Source of the DNA: a virus
IMG/VR virus record: IMGVR_UViG_3300037875_000660
Location: 1 to 27,756 of that record
Strand: one strand, 5' to 3'
DNA: 27,756 nucleotides
The position numbers and the translations under genes were made by a program. Shown piece after piece: positions 19,103-27,676 of the stretch. A model generated the notes under the pieces. It was not told the DNA's origin. It saw only the letters and a program-made list of their open reading frames with translations, and did not search any database. Position 1 is the first letter of the stretch. The number at the start of each line of letters is the position of its first letter.

Positions 19103-21230
19103 AGTTGCCGCGCTTTTTTCTGCAACAAAGGTAGAGCATGAAGATATTAAGCTTGCTCAGGGCAAGAAATCTGAGTCGATAGGGGAGGCGATAAAGACCT
19201 CTCCGAGACAAGCAGTATCTACACTTTATTATAAAACAAGCTTATCCGCAAGAGGGTATCCGGGTTTATCTTCGGGATCTGAAAATGGCTTCATTTCTCC
19301 GATGTATAACTTAGGCGAAATAGGTAAAACTTTAGATATTGAATCTTATTTTGCTGCCTCGATCAGAAGGCATAGAGAACTAGTAATGAAGGAGGGATGG
19401 TATCTGCAGGGTAAAGACAACGAGACCATCTCTTACGTAAAAGACAGGCTTGCAGAAATAGAACTTATAACTGGTGAACCTATCTCCGCAATAGTCAGAG
19501 AGCTTTTAACTAATCTCATTGCATATGGCAACTCAATGCTGATACTCAAAAGAGATCCGTTAAGATCTAGTGGCTCATCTATAAGAATGTTTGGTAAAAC
19601 AATGCAGCCTATATCCGGGCTGTATCCTTCAGATCCCACGAGTATGGCTGTTAAAAAGAATGAGTTCGGTAGACCGATGCAGTGGAAGCAAAAACTTTGG
19701 GATGCCCAAAAGGAAAAAAAGTTTAGTTCATCAGATGTAGTGCACTTCACACTCGACAGAAAATCCGGATTTACATTTGGCACACCCTATATAATTCCCG
19801 TGCTCGAAGATATTAGGGCTCTCAGAAGACTTGAAGAGCTAGCAGAACTCGTAACACACAAGCACACTTTTCCTCTGTTTCATGCCAAGGTTGGGACTAA
19901 GGATAAGCCCGCGGGGTATGTTACTGCGCCGGATGGATCCAGTTATTCAGAAGTAGATATGATCGGATCACAAGTCGATGCACTTCCTCCGGAAGGCGGC
20001 CTTGTTACTACGGAGCGAGTGGAAATAAATATGCTTGGGACTGAGGGGCAAGTGTTAGACCTCCAGCCATATTTAGCTCACTTCGAAGCCAGGGTTTTAG
20101 GTGGGTTAAGGTTATCCGGTATCGATCTAGGTCGAGGAGATACTGCCAACAGAGCTACTGCCCAGACAGTCACAAAGAGCTTAGTCGACGCATGTTCTGA
20201 AATACAGAATGTATTTGCAGAAATATTTACGGCTAAAGTTATTGACATATTGCTGTTAGAGGGCGGGTTTGATCTTAACAAAGAGACCAGAGTTGTCCTA
20301 AAATTCCCCGATATTGATCGTGAGGAAATGCGTGCGCATCAAAATCATGGGATACAACTATTTTTACAAAATGCCATAACGCAAGACGAGCTTAGAACTG
20401 AATATCTGAACAAAGAATCATACCTCGATAAAGATCGAAAGAATACTTTCCATGAGTTGTATACCAAGCCGTTGACTGAACTTAGCGCACAGAACAAGAG
20501 TCGTTCAGAAGGATCATCTAACGCGACTGCTAATAAATCTCGTCCAACTAATCAGCATGGTACCGCCAGCACTAAAAAGGCAGTCGCTCAGAATAGTGAA
20601 GTATCTAAGAAGTTATATGATGAGTTCGGATATTCTTGGGGAGAAATGTGCGATGGGATATGCAATCTTACCAATAATAGCGTTAAGTATAATAAGATAG
20701 TTAAATCCGAAGATATCAAAAGATGCCTAATCGCTAAAACAGAGATGATGGTTGCAGACGCGAAAAAATATTTACTTTCTGAGATAGAACGCGGATGTAA
20801 GAAAGCAAATCTTGATATTAACTCCAATAAGTTATTGACAAAAGATGATATATCTGGCTTCATATCTAAGCATATACGTATACCGTTGATAAAACTCAAC
20901 CGTAAGGCTATGATAATGTTAAAGATAGATCTCGAAAGGGACTCGAAGATAGATATCGATCTATCGAGAATTAGTAGCATATTTGATGTGCTAAAAACGG
21001 AGCTAGAGGGAATTGCTGTACAGAATACGGACTTTTCATACAAGTATGGTTACCTAATGATTTTAGAAAAGAATGGGATAGATAAAGTAAAAATCATGAC
21101 TACAGATGATGAAAATATTGAAAAAATTGAAATAAAAAAAATAAATGAGATTAAAAAAAGAGACGTCTCAAATTATTTTTTAAATAACATATCGATAGGT
21201 TTAAGTCGAGAGGATGTAGCGAATGAATAG
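19086..21230 (+). CDS. Portal protein with long C-terminal extension
   Basis: 714 residues. It forms the ring at the head vertex through which DNA passes and on which the terminase docks. Portal-type features: LLTNLIAYGNSMLILKRD (141-158) and VVHFTLDRKSGFTFGTP (218-234), followed by a helix with DIRALRRLEELAEL. Typical portals have about 400-550 residues; here some 230 extra residues (about 480-714) follow a disordered Ser/Asn/Thr linker. They form a Lys-rich helical domain that may be a fused minor head protein. AAAGGA lies five bases before ATG. It overlaps the next gene by eight bases. Confidence 0.85.
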   Translation: MGLLGRVAALFSATKVEHEDIKLAQGKKSESIGEAIKTSPRQAVSTLYYKTSLSARGYPGLSSGSENGFISPMYNLGEIGKTLDIESYFAASIRRHRELVMKEGWYLQGKDNETISYVKDRLAEIELITGEPISAIVRELLTNLIAYGNSMLILKRDPLRSSGSSIRMFGKTMQPISGLYPSDPTSMAVKKNEFGRPMQWKQKLWDAQKEKKFSSSDVVHFTLDRKSGFTFGTPYIIPVLEDIRALRRLEELAELVTHKHTFPLFHAKVGTKDKPAGYVTAPDGSSYSEVDMIGSQVDALPPEGGLVTTERVEINMLGTEGQVLDLQPYLAHFEARVLGGLRLSGIDLGRGDTANRATAQTVTKSLVDACSEIQNVFAEIFTAKVIDILLLEGGFDLNKETRVVLKFPDIDREEMRAHQNHGIQLFLQNAITQDELRTEYLNKESYLDKDRKNTFHELYTKPLTELSAQNKSRSEGSSNATANKSRPTNQHGTASTKKAVAQNSEVSKKLYDEFGYSWGEMCDGICNLTNNSVKYNKIVKSEDIKRCLIAKTEMMVADAKKYLLSEIERGCKKANLDINSNKLLTKDDISGFISKHIRIPLIKLNRKAMIMLKIDLERDSKIDIDLSRISSIFDVLKTELEGIAVQNTDFSYKYGYLMILEKNGIDKVKIMTTDDENIEKIEIKKINEIKKRDVSNYFLNNISIGLSREDVANE

Positions 21231-22887
21231 GCAAATCCGATTCACTGATTTATTTGGTATGCCAGACAGATCTAACGTGTTCTCAGATGCCGCCAATCTC
21301 TTAGAGGATTTATATGGTTCAAGCAACTCGCCCACTTTTAGAGTTGCCATCAGAGCTACCCACGCGGGATATCTGCTAAATAATCGTGTCTACCCCGGTA
21401 AGGGGGTAAAGGCTGGAGCTCCCACCTGGGTTTCAAAAGACAATGGCGGAACAGCCGGATATGATAAACCTTTTCTTAAGCATCACGAGTCTAAATCAGA
21501 ACCAATAGGTAGAGTAGACGCCCAAAAGTTTGTTCAGCTATGGGACGATGATAAATTCAGCAATGACTGGAAACATCCTGATCATGGAACAAGTATGGGT
21601 TCGGGGTATATACTTATCGGAGGTAGCATATCCGATAGAGATGCTCAACAAAAAATATTGGATGGCAGATATAAAACTGTTTCTACTGGTCAAACCAGTA
21701 ATAAAGCTAGATGCTCTATATGCGGATACGATTGGTTAAATGATTCTAAAGAAGAAGAAATTTGCGAGCATAGACCTGGAAGTGTTTATGACGTAGATGG
21801 AATTAAGTATAGAGCTTATCTAGTCACTGGTAAAATGAAGTACCTAGAATGCTCTTTTGTTAACCATCCCGCCAACGAACTTGCCGGAATACTCAGTGCA
21901 GACTTTGATAGCTCACTTGTTCCTGAGTCTAGAGAAGAGAATGTTGAGGTTGTCACGGCAGATTCCATGGGAGGGCTTTGCTCTATTGCCTTAACGGACT
22001 CTGATGGGAGAATCACTGAATTGATTAGATCAGAAGATAAAAAAGATGAACTACCTTACGGAGCAGACAACATCAGAAATTCCGTAAGAGTCTCAGTCCC
22101 AGAAACGTTTAAAGAGGCTAAGACAGCACAATCTTTAACTAAAAGACTTGAAGCCATTGAAGGAATTTCCAATAAAAAGTATGAACTGGAGGAAGATTCC
22201 GACAGAGACAAGATCAAATTTGCTTTTTTAACAGAAAATGCCATCAAGAATATCGATGTCGATAAAGTAAAAGAAACTGTAGAAAAACACTTTAATCAGC
22301 TTTTAGATAAATTTAAAAATGACGGAAGGGAATCAGAGGAAGCCATGAGCGACCAAACTAAAAATAATGAGCCCGAGGTAGTTGCTGAGGACACCCAGCA
22401 TGTCAAATCCCCTGATGGCTCCGACAGAACTTTAAACATTTTAGAAACTGCTTTGGCAGATAGCCAGATCAGGACTGCGGAACTTGAAGCAGAGTTAGCG
22501 AAAGCAAAGCAATTATATGATACCAAAATTGGTGAGTATAATGCTTTAATGGACCAGAATGCTAGTCTTAATGAACAATTTAAGAAGCAGCTTTCTTCTC
22601 AGCTTGTGACTATCCAATTGCAATTGCAGAAACCTCACGTCAAATCGATTAAAGACAGTGAGACTTTTGCTGAAGCAATTGAAAAGGTCGCGACTAGAAG
22701 TGTCGAAAGCCTAAGAGACAGCATCGAGGATCTTGTGCCTGAGCTGGCAAGTAGCTTTAAGACCAAAGGACTTCCTTCTTTTATAAAAGACCGTACAGAG
22801 GAAAAACCTCCAATTGTGCGCTCTATGAAAGAAGAACTTGTCGTTAATCACAAACAAGAACAAATTGATCCTAGAGATCAAATTTAA
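21223..22887 (+). CDS. Prohead protease fused to scaffold
   Basis: 554 residues. The N-terminal half is a prohead serine protease of the S78/herpesvirus-assemblin type: KHHES...PIGRV (His87 or His88), KTVSTGQ (Ser154) and LECSFVNHPAN (209-219) in the expected order. It matures head proteins after assembly. An unusual insert CSICGYDW...CEH (Cys164, Cys167, Cys181, His183) looks like a zinc knuckle next to the active serine. The C-terminal half has a long coiled coil (about 404-470), as in scaffolds. A second in-frame start at 22345 would make the scaffold alone. AGAGGA lies before the first ATG. Confidence 0.85.
   Translation: MNRQIRFTDLFGMPDRSNVFSDAANLLEDLYGSSNSPTFRVAIRATHAGYLLNNRVYPGKGVKAGAPTWVSKDNGGTAGYDKPFLKHHESKSEPIGRVDAQKFVQLWDDDKFSNDWKHPDHGTSMGSGYILIGGSISDRDAQQKILDGRYKTVSTGQTSNKARCSICGYDWLNDSKEEEICEHRPGSVYDVDGIKYRAYLVTGKMKYLECSFVNHPANELAGILSADFDSSLVPESREENVEVVTADSMGGLCSIALTDSDGRITELIRSEDKKDELPYGADNIRNSVRVSVPETFKEAKTAQSLTKRLEAIEGISNKKYELEEDSDRDKIKFAFLTENAIKNIDVDKVKETVEKHFNQLLDKFKNDGRESEEAMSDQTKNNEPEVVAEDTQHVKSPDGSDRTLNILETALADSQIRTAELEAELAKAKQLYDTKIGEYNALMDQNASLNEQFKKQLSSQLVTIQLQLQKPHVKSIKDSETFAEAIEKVATRSVESLRDSIEDLVPELASSFKTKGLPSFIKDRTEEKPPIVRSMKEELVVNHKQEQIDPRDQI
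22345..22887 (+). CDS. Internal in-frame scaffold product (180 residues)
   Basis: ATG at 22345 is codon 375 of the protease gene, and AGAGGA lies five bases upstream. The frame from here (MSDQTKNNEPEV...) begins in a disordered acidic stretch and covers the whole coiled coil. Lambda C/Nu3 and many other phages make scaffold this way. Not shown by sequence alone. Confidence 0.55.
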   Translation: MSDQTKNNEPEVVAEDTQHVKSPDGSDRTLNILETALADSQIRTAELEAELAKAKQLYDTKIGEYNALMDQNASLNEQFKKQLSSQLVTIQLQLQKPHVKSIKDSETFAEAIEKVATRSVESLRDSIEDLVPELASSFKTKGLPSFIKDRTEEKPPIVRSMKEELVVNHKQEQIDPRDQI

Positions 22888-22901
22888 TAAGGAGACCTTA
22901 A

Positions 22902-23852
22902 ATGGCAATCCGAATTGCACGAGGCTACGAAAAGATCCATCATCCTTACCAGGAGCTTTACGAAGGTGTAAGACCTTCTATCCAGGGTCTTAGAGCCGCA
23001 AAATTTCTTCCAATTTCAATGCTAGACAAGCTTCATGACGATGACCCCATTGTTTTGTTACCAGGTACTTTTGTTGGTAGACTGAATGACACTGGTCAGT
23101 TTGACGCTACTAACCTCTTCACTACCGCCGAAGTAGGCGCAAGAGCATTAACTCCAGCCTGTTGGGGAAAATACACTGTCCAGTACACTTCTAAGGATAG
23201 TGATTTTGGAACCCATAACATTGATGATGCCACTGCTGCAGGCGCTGCGGTAAATGCTGACGGAACCGATGAGGGCGCTAGTACGATGCTTGTACAAAAC
23301 ATTAAGCCCATCGGTGTCTTGACTGCCCCTGTTTACTCTGAAGTCCTTAAGTCTAAATACACAAATTACAAACGCGACTTAATGCCTTCAATCTTGATGG
23401 GTAATTACTCTATCGTAATGCCCGCCATAACTACTGCTGAGCTTGACATTGAGCCCGGTGACATTGTTAGAGTCGCTGGAGACGGTACTAGTACTGGAAA
23501 CCACAAAGCCACCAATAAGGCATACAACGTTGCCGCGATTACTCCTGGCCGCCTTACTACTTGGGATGGTGCGACAGCTTCTGCCAATTACGTTGTTGGC
23601 CGTTGTATCGATAAGTACAAAATTGCTGGCGGCGGAGGCAGTGGAACTAGACTTTCTGCTAAACTTGCCGCAGGAACTACTCTTACTAATCTTAATAGTG
23701 ACCATCAATTCAACACCCTGAAAAAGGTTCAGACTGTTCCTGGCCTTGGCCTTAGTGGCTCCGGTACTCAGGGTATCCCCGCAATGTTCGAGCATGCAGT
23801 CTCTGATTCTGCTGGAGACTATTTTGCTCTCGTGATCAAAGTTGATCTGTAA
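22902..23852 (+). CDS. Probable capsid decoration protein
   Basis: 316 residues with a strong AAGGAG site. It lies between protease/scaffold and major capsid gene, where lambda gpD and other head-stabilising proteins sit. The sequence is rich in Gly, Ala, Thr and Asp, with many predicted strands and a Gly-rich hinge (AGGGGSGT, about 241-248); it is poor in Lys/Arg compared with the neighbours. Codons here shift to C-ending and CGN/GGC types, as in the capsid gene, implying high expression. I do not recognise the family; a head fibre is an alternative. Confidence 0.55.
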   Translation: MAIRIARGYEKIHHPYQELYEGVRPSIQGLRAAKFLPISMLDKLHDDDPIVLLPGTFVGRLNDTGQFDATNLFTTAEVGARALTPACWGKYTVQYTSKDSDFGTHNIDDATAAGAAVNADGTDEGASTMLVQNIKPIGVLTAPVYSEVLKSKYTNYKRDLMPSILMGNYSIVMPAITTAELDIEPGDIVRVAGDGTSTGNHKATNKAYNVAAITPGRLTTWDGATASANYVVGRCIDKYKIAGGGGSGTRLSAKLAAGTTLTNLNSDHQFNTLKKVQTVPGLGLSGSGTQGIPAMFEHAVSDSAGDYFALVIKVDL

Positions 23853-23863
23853 GGAGATAACAA

Positions 23864-25321
23864 ATGAGTGATAGATTGATTGGAGTCGACGAGGGCGCCA
23901 TTGAACGGTGCTTTGATGAGGATCAGAAGGATACCATCCTTCGCCTTGTCGAAGATACCGAGAATGGTATCACCCATGCAGTCGACAACGCCATAGCCGA
24001 TAAGCTTGAAGATAAAGGATTCGACGCAAAAGCGCTTAACAGACTTAAGGCTTTTGCTGACGATACTTTACCCAAGAGAGAGTTTGATCAAAAGTTTGAC
24101 CGAATGTATAGCATTTGGAAAAATAATGGTTCTCTCCCAAGTGCCCCCGGCCATAAGTTTACTCTTGATGACATGATTCAAGCCGATAGTAAGCGTAAAG
24201 CTTCTTTCGATTCTGGTGAAACCAAGAAGGAAGAATTTTACGATACACAATTTGCGTTTGAGCAGCCGATGCTTATCCCAAAGGTGATTTCTCAGACTGT
24301 TAGGGATGCAATTGAACCAACAATTGCTCTTACTCCCCTTCTTCAGAGAATTAATTTCCAGGTTGGCACGACTCTTACCTTCCCGGCTATGGGCGCATTC
24401 ACTGCTGCCGATATCCCAGAGGGTGGGGAATACCCAGAACAGACGATGGAATTCGCAGGACAAGTTACTGCGACCATCGGAAAGTCGGGTGTTGCTGTTA
24501 AATTTACCGAAGAGATGCTTCGTTATTCTTTGTTTGACGTAATGAGTATGCATCTGCGTGCAGCAGGTCGTGCTTTGATTCGTCATAAGGAGCAGAAGGT
24601 GGCTGACATGATCACCACTTCTGGAATTTCCTACATCGATAACACTGGTGCTGCTGCTGGGTCTGTAATGAGTAATGGTCGAGGTATTGATGGTATAAAA
24701 AATGGAACCATCACTATCGAAGATGTTTTCCGGATGTACGCTAGTATGGTTGATGACGGATACGTTCCGAATGCAATCGTCATGCATCCCTTCGGATGGC
24801 TCACCTTTGCCCTTAACCCCCAGCTTCGCGCCTTTGGTTTTGCTAACAATGGAGAAATGTTCCAAAACTACCAGGGGAAACCTGGATCTGGGGACCTTTT
24901 CCGAGTTGGCGGATTAAACCAAGAGACGCAGCTCACGGATCCTGCAGCGATTGCGACAACCTCCAGTAGACTTCCTGCTGGATTCCCGTCTGGACTCAAC
25001 ATCATTGTTTCTCCATTTGTTCCTTACGATGCCAACCTAAACATGACTGAGTTCTGGATGGTTGATACTAACGAGCTTGGAGTTCTTGTTGTTGACGAAG
25101 AGGTAGTCACTGAAGAGTTTGATGATCCCGCACGTGACATCCGCAAGATCAAACTTCGCGAGCGTTACGCTGTTGAAAATATCAACAACGGTAAGGCGAT
25201 TAGAACTGCCAAAGGAATTGTCATCGATAAGTCCATCGATCCTGAGTCTGCTCCGGTGCTTCAGTTCGGTACTGGCCAGGTAACTACGAGCGACTACGCT
25301 GGTAACTCGTACAATCCTTAA
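23864..25321 (+). CDS. Major capsid protein (HK97 fold)
   Basis: 485 residues. Residues 1-125 are helical and acidic/basic mixed, like the delta domain removed by the prohead protease. The shell domain starts near 130 (AFEQPMLIPKVISQTVRDAIEP). The AADIPEGGEYPE segment (181-192) is typical of the E-loop region, followed by the long spine helix (KFTEEMLRYS...HLRAAGRALIRHKEQKVADMI, 213-250). It has a strong AAGGAG site. Codon choice is the most biased of the window (Arg mostly CGT/CGC, few ATA). A terminator follows immediately. Confidence 0.92.
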   Translation: MSDRLIGVDEGAIERCFDEDQKDTILRLVEDTENGITHAVDNAIADKLEDKGFDAKALNRLKAFADDTLPKREFDQKFDRMYSIWKNNGSLPSAPGHKFTLDDMIQADSKRKASFDSGETKKEEFYDTQFAFEQPMLIPKVISQTVRDAIEPTIALTPLLQRINFQVGTTLTFPAMGAFTAADIPEGGEYPEQTMEFAGQVTATIGKSGVAVKFTEEMLRYSLFDVMSMHLRAAGRALIRHKEQKVADMITTSGISYIDNTGAAAGSVMSNGRGIDGIKNGTITIEDVFRMYASMVDDGYVPNAIVMHPFGWLTFALNPQLRAFGFANNGEMFQNYQGKPGSGDLFRVGGLNQETQLTDPAAIATTSSRLPAGFPSGLNIIVSPFVPYDANLNMTEFWMVDTNELGVLVVDEEVVTEEFDDPARDIRKIKLRERYAVENINNGKAIRTAKGIVIDKSIDPESAPVLQFGTGQVTTSDYAGNSYNP

Positions 25322-25329
25322 ACAGTAAT

Positions 25330-25358
25330 TTGACATAGGGTTGGCCCGGGAGTAATAC
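25330..25358 (+). promoter_or_regulatory. Sigma70-like promoter overlapping the capsid terminator
   Basis: A perfect TTGACA (25330-25335), a 17-base spacer, then TAATAC (25353-25358), which lies in the loop of the following hairpin. A transcript starting about seven bases later would lack the 5' arm of the terminator and so would not form it. Confidence 0.45.
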
Positions 25359-25375
25359 ACTCCCGGGCATTTTTT
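25344..25375 (+). terminator. Terminator after the major capsid gene
   Basis: GCCCGGGAGT pairs perfectly with ACTCCCGGGC (ten pairs) around AATAC, followed by ATTTTTT. The next ribosome site starts directly after the T tract. Confidence 0.92.
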
Positions 25376-25387
25376 AAGAGGTTTAAT

Positions 25388-25969
25388 TTGTCGATAAAAA
25401 TTTCCAATACTTCTGCTTCTCTCCCCGGGGATAAGCCTATCAAAGTTAATACCTACGTCTCGTTAAACATGAAGCGTAGACAATTTTACGCGTTAGATAC
25501 TTTTGTTTTATCTCCGGATAAACCTACCGCAAAAGTTACAACCGATGTTTCTGCCGAGGATAGACGTTCAATACAAAAATCTATAGATATGGGTTTTTTA
25601 GTTAAATCTAAGTCCCATATCCCATTTATAGACAAACCTACCGATTTAATGCAAGATCTTAAGACGTGCTTAGACACTTGTAAAAGTGTAAAAGATCTGC
25701 ATCCTAAAATTGTTCCCATAATTTCTGGCAAACTTGCTAAGGACTATGGGGCAAGAGCCATAATCGAAGAGCTTGTCGAATACGAACAAGCGAAACAAGA
25801 CAGATCTAGAATCCTAGAGTACTTCGAGTTTGCCTTAAGCAATATTCCGGGACCCGGAAAAATTGTTGATACAACGCTTTACAAAAAGAAAATCGATGTT
25901 GGAATGCGTACAGCCGAAATAGGAATGCGTGTAGGCGTAGAAACTCCCCCCAATAAAGATTTAATTTAA
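25388..25969 (+). CDS. Unknown probable structural protein, TTG start
   Basis: 193 residues if begun at TTG 25388, seven bases after AGAGG; the first in-frame ATG would lose about 28 conserved-looking residues. The N-terminal half has strands (KVNTYVSLN, AKVTTDVS), and the C-terminal half is helical and ends with basic and Met/Gly-rich segments (GMRTAEIGMRVGV). Following the capsid gene, it may be a head-completion or connector protein, but no motif confirms it. Confidence 0.7.
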   Translation: MSIKISNTSASLPGDKPIKVNTYVSLNMKRRQFYALDTFVLSPDKPTAKVTTDVSAEDRRSIQKSIDMGFLVKSKSHIPFIDKPTDLMQDLKTCLDTCKSVKDLHPKIVPIISGKLAKDYGARAIIEELVEYEQAKQDRSRILEYFEFALSNIPGPGKIVDTTLYKKKIDVGMRTAEIGMRVGVETPPNKDLI

Positions 25970-25982
25970 CTAAGGATGTGTG

Positions 25983-27350
25983 ATGCCAGCCCCAACGTTT
26001 TCATCGTCGGATCCCATACATGGCGCCACAAACGTTTACTTAAATAAAAAAGTAACTGCTACCTTTAGCGAAAGTTTAGATACTGCTTCCGTATCTGGAT
26101 CTACGGTCATTTTAAGATCCGTAGCTTTAGATACCGTGATAGATGCTGAGATAAGTGTATCCGGGGCTATCATAACGATAATCCCCTATACCGTGCTTTT
26201 AGGTAATTCTATATACAGGCTAACTTTTATTGGTGCAGACCTCTCTCTTCCTACTGGGGCGATACAATCTGGGGGCAATAATTTTGCGACTACTCAAACT
26301 ATCTCTTTTCAAACAGGAGAACAGCTTGATACCACATCTGTAGCTAAGACAGCAGAAGAGATAGTGCTGGCTGGGGATCTAAACTTACCGTCGGATATTG
26401 CGATAGCCTCTTCTGGAATGAAAATAGTCTCTTCCTTGCCGACTAACCACAAGTTTGGCGTTTCAACTACGGAAAACACCATACAAATAAAATTTTCTAA
26501 TACGATAGATGCTGCGACCGTGACTACGGAAACGGTTCAGTTAGAACAATATGCATTTTTGGACGAAAAGCAGCTATTGGCAAAAGATAAAGTATTTTAT
26601 ATAAATGCTACTGACGCAGATTATTCCCCTCTTTCAGTGACTAGAAGTGTATTAGATAAAACTATTACTATAACTCGAGATAGTACTAGAGATTGGATGA
26701 ACAATTCAACGATAGAAGTCTATTTAGCGTCTACTATCGCAGACACGTCGGGTGATACTCTTGGCACGGCACAGAAAATAACTCTCCATATAGAGCCCTA
26801 CCCTAATCTTGTAGGGATACGTATGATTAGAAATGAGCTCGGCACTCTTATCCCAAATACTTACCTCGACGATTACCTTGGTTTACGTATATGGCTAAAC
26901 ACAATAGAAGAGTATGAAACTTTAGGTTCTAAAATAGACATAGGCCCTTTTTCAAAAAATAGGGCATTTAGGGAATATATAAAGTATAAGACATGCTTAG
27001 ATATAATCCAAGACATGCGTGGAGAAAAGGATACAAACGCTGGCGTCAGTAAACAATTAAACGACTTAAGGATTTCCTTCTTCCCTGCTGGAGCGGACTC
27101 AGTAGGTCAAAAAGAGAAGATGTTGCATAAGCGCATGGATACTGCCAGAGAGTCCATGATAGGCTATATGAATAGCCCAAGAATTACTGTAATAGACCGG
27201 GGGTCAGCCATAATCAGAGGCTCTAGACAGATCAGGGGACCATTCTTGTTTAATCCATTAAGAAATGTCTACGTTTCAGACCCAATACCTGCCGCGAATA
27301 CATCTAGGGAACGAGACCGACTTATCGCTGGCCTTTCTGATCAGGAGTAA
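25983..27350 (+). CDS. Structural protein with two Ig-like (Big_5/SbsA-type) domains
   Basis: 455 residues from ATG 25983, six bases after AAGGA; a GTG directly upstream is less well spaced. Residues 3-112 show the Big_5 pattern: PIHGATNVYLNKKVTATFSE at the start, SGSTVIL in the middle and YRLTFIGADL near the end. Residues 150-272 repeat it more loosely (ENTIQIKFSNTIDAATV...STIEVYLASTIAD). Residues 275-455 are mixed and basic, probably the part anchored in the virion. Ig-like domains on phage heads, necks and tails are thought to bind host surface sugars; which structure this one joins is not visible. Confidence 0.75.
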   Translation: MPAPTFSSSDPIHGATNVYLNKKVTATFSESLDTASVSGSTVILRSVALDTVIDAEISVSGAIITIIPYTVLLGNSIYRLTFIGADLSLPTGAIQSGGNNFATTQTISFQTGEQLDTTSVAKTAEEIVLAGDLNLPSDIAIASSGMKIVSSLPTNHKFGVSTTENTIQIKFSNTIDAATVTTETVQLEQYAFLDEKQLLAKDKVFYINATDADYSPLSVTRSVLDKTITITRDSTRDWMNNSTIEVYLASTIADTSGDTLGTAQKITLHIEPYPNLVGIRMIRNELGTLIPNTYLDDYLGLRIWLNTIEEYETLGSKIDIGPFSKNRAFREYIKYKTCLDIIQDMRGEKDTNAGVSKQLNDLRISFFPAGADSVGQKEKMLHKRMDTARESMIGYMNSPRITVIDRGSAIIRGSRQIRGPFLFNPLRNVYVSDPIPAANTSRERDRLIAGLSDQE

Positions 27351-27352
27351 AA

Positions 27353-27676
27353 ATGGCGAATAATCCGGAAGGTGCCGCAAGGGCATTTGGCAGCTTAGCT
27401 GCCGTGATAGCACTTGTCGGTGGAATCTGGGGAATGATGAATCAACAGGAGTTGACGCTAAATAGACAAATTGCACCCATTAGAATTAACCAAGAGAATA
27501 TACTTAATGATTTAAGGGAACTAGAAAACAAATTTCAAAAGCATATTAACGATGGTCACCCTGATTCATTCAATATGCTATTCAGAAGTGAGATAAAGGA
27601 CTTAACACAAATTAGGCAAGCGATTATTGCGCTTCAAGTAACTTTGGCTGAACTTCACGGAAAAACTAAAAAATGA
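27353..27676 (+). CDS. Membrane-anchored small coiled-coil protein
   Basis: 107 residues. The GGAG site overlaps the previous stop. One membrane helix at residues 11-28 (AFGSLAAVIALVGGIWGM), then a polar, probably coiled-coil domain (QENILNDLRELENKF; LTQIRQAIIALQVTLAELHG). The layout suits a lysis-linked or virion-membrane protein; it is the reverse of XhlA-type proteins, whose membrane helix is at the C terminus. The stop overlaps the next ATG (ATGA). Confidence 0.7.
   Translation: MANNPEGAARAFGSLAAVIALVGGIWGMMNQQELTLNRQIAPIRINQENILNDLRELENKFQKHINDGHPDSFNMLFRSEIKDLTQIRQAIIALQVTLAELHGKTKK

Noticed and set aside
24068-24865. 265-codon minus-strand frame inside the capsid gene
   Set aside because: It is antisense to a clear HK97-fold capsid protein with strongly biased codons, so the frame is a by-product of that bias.
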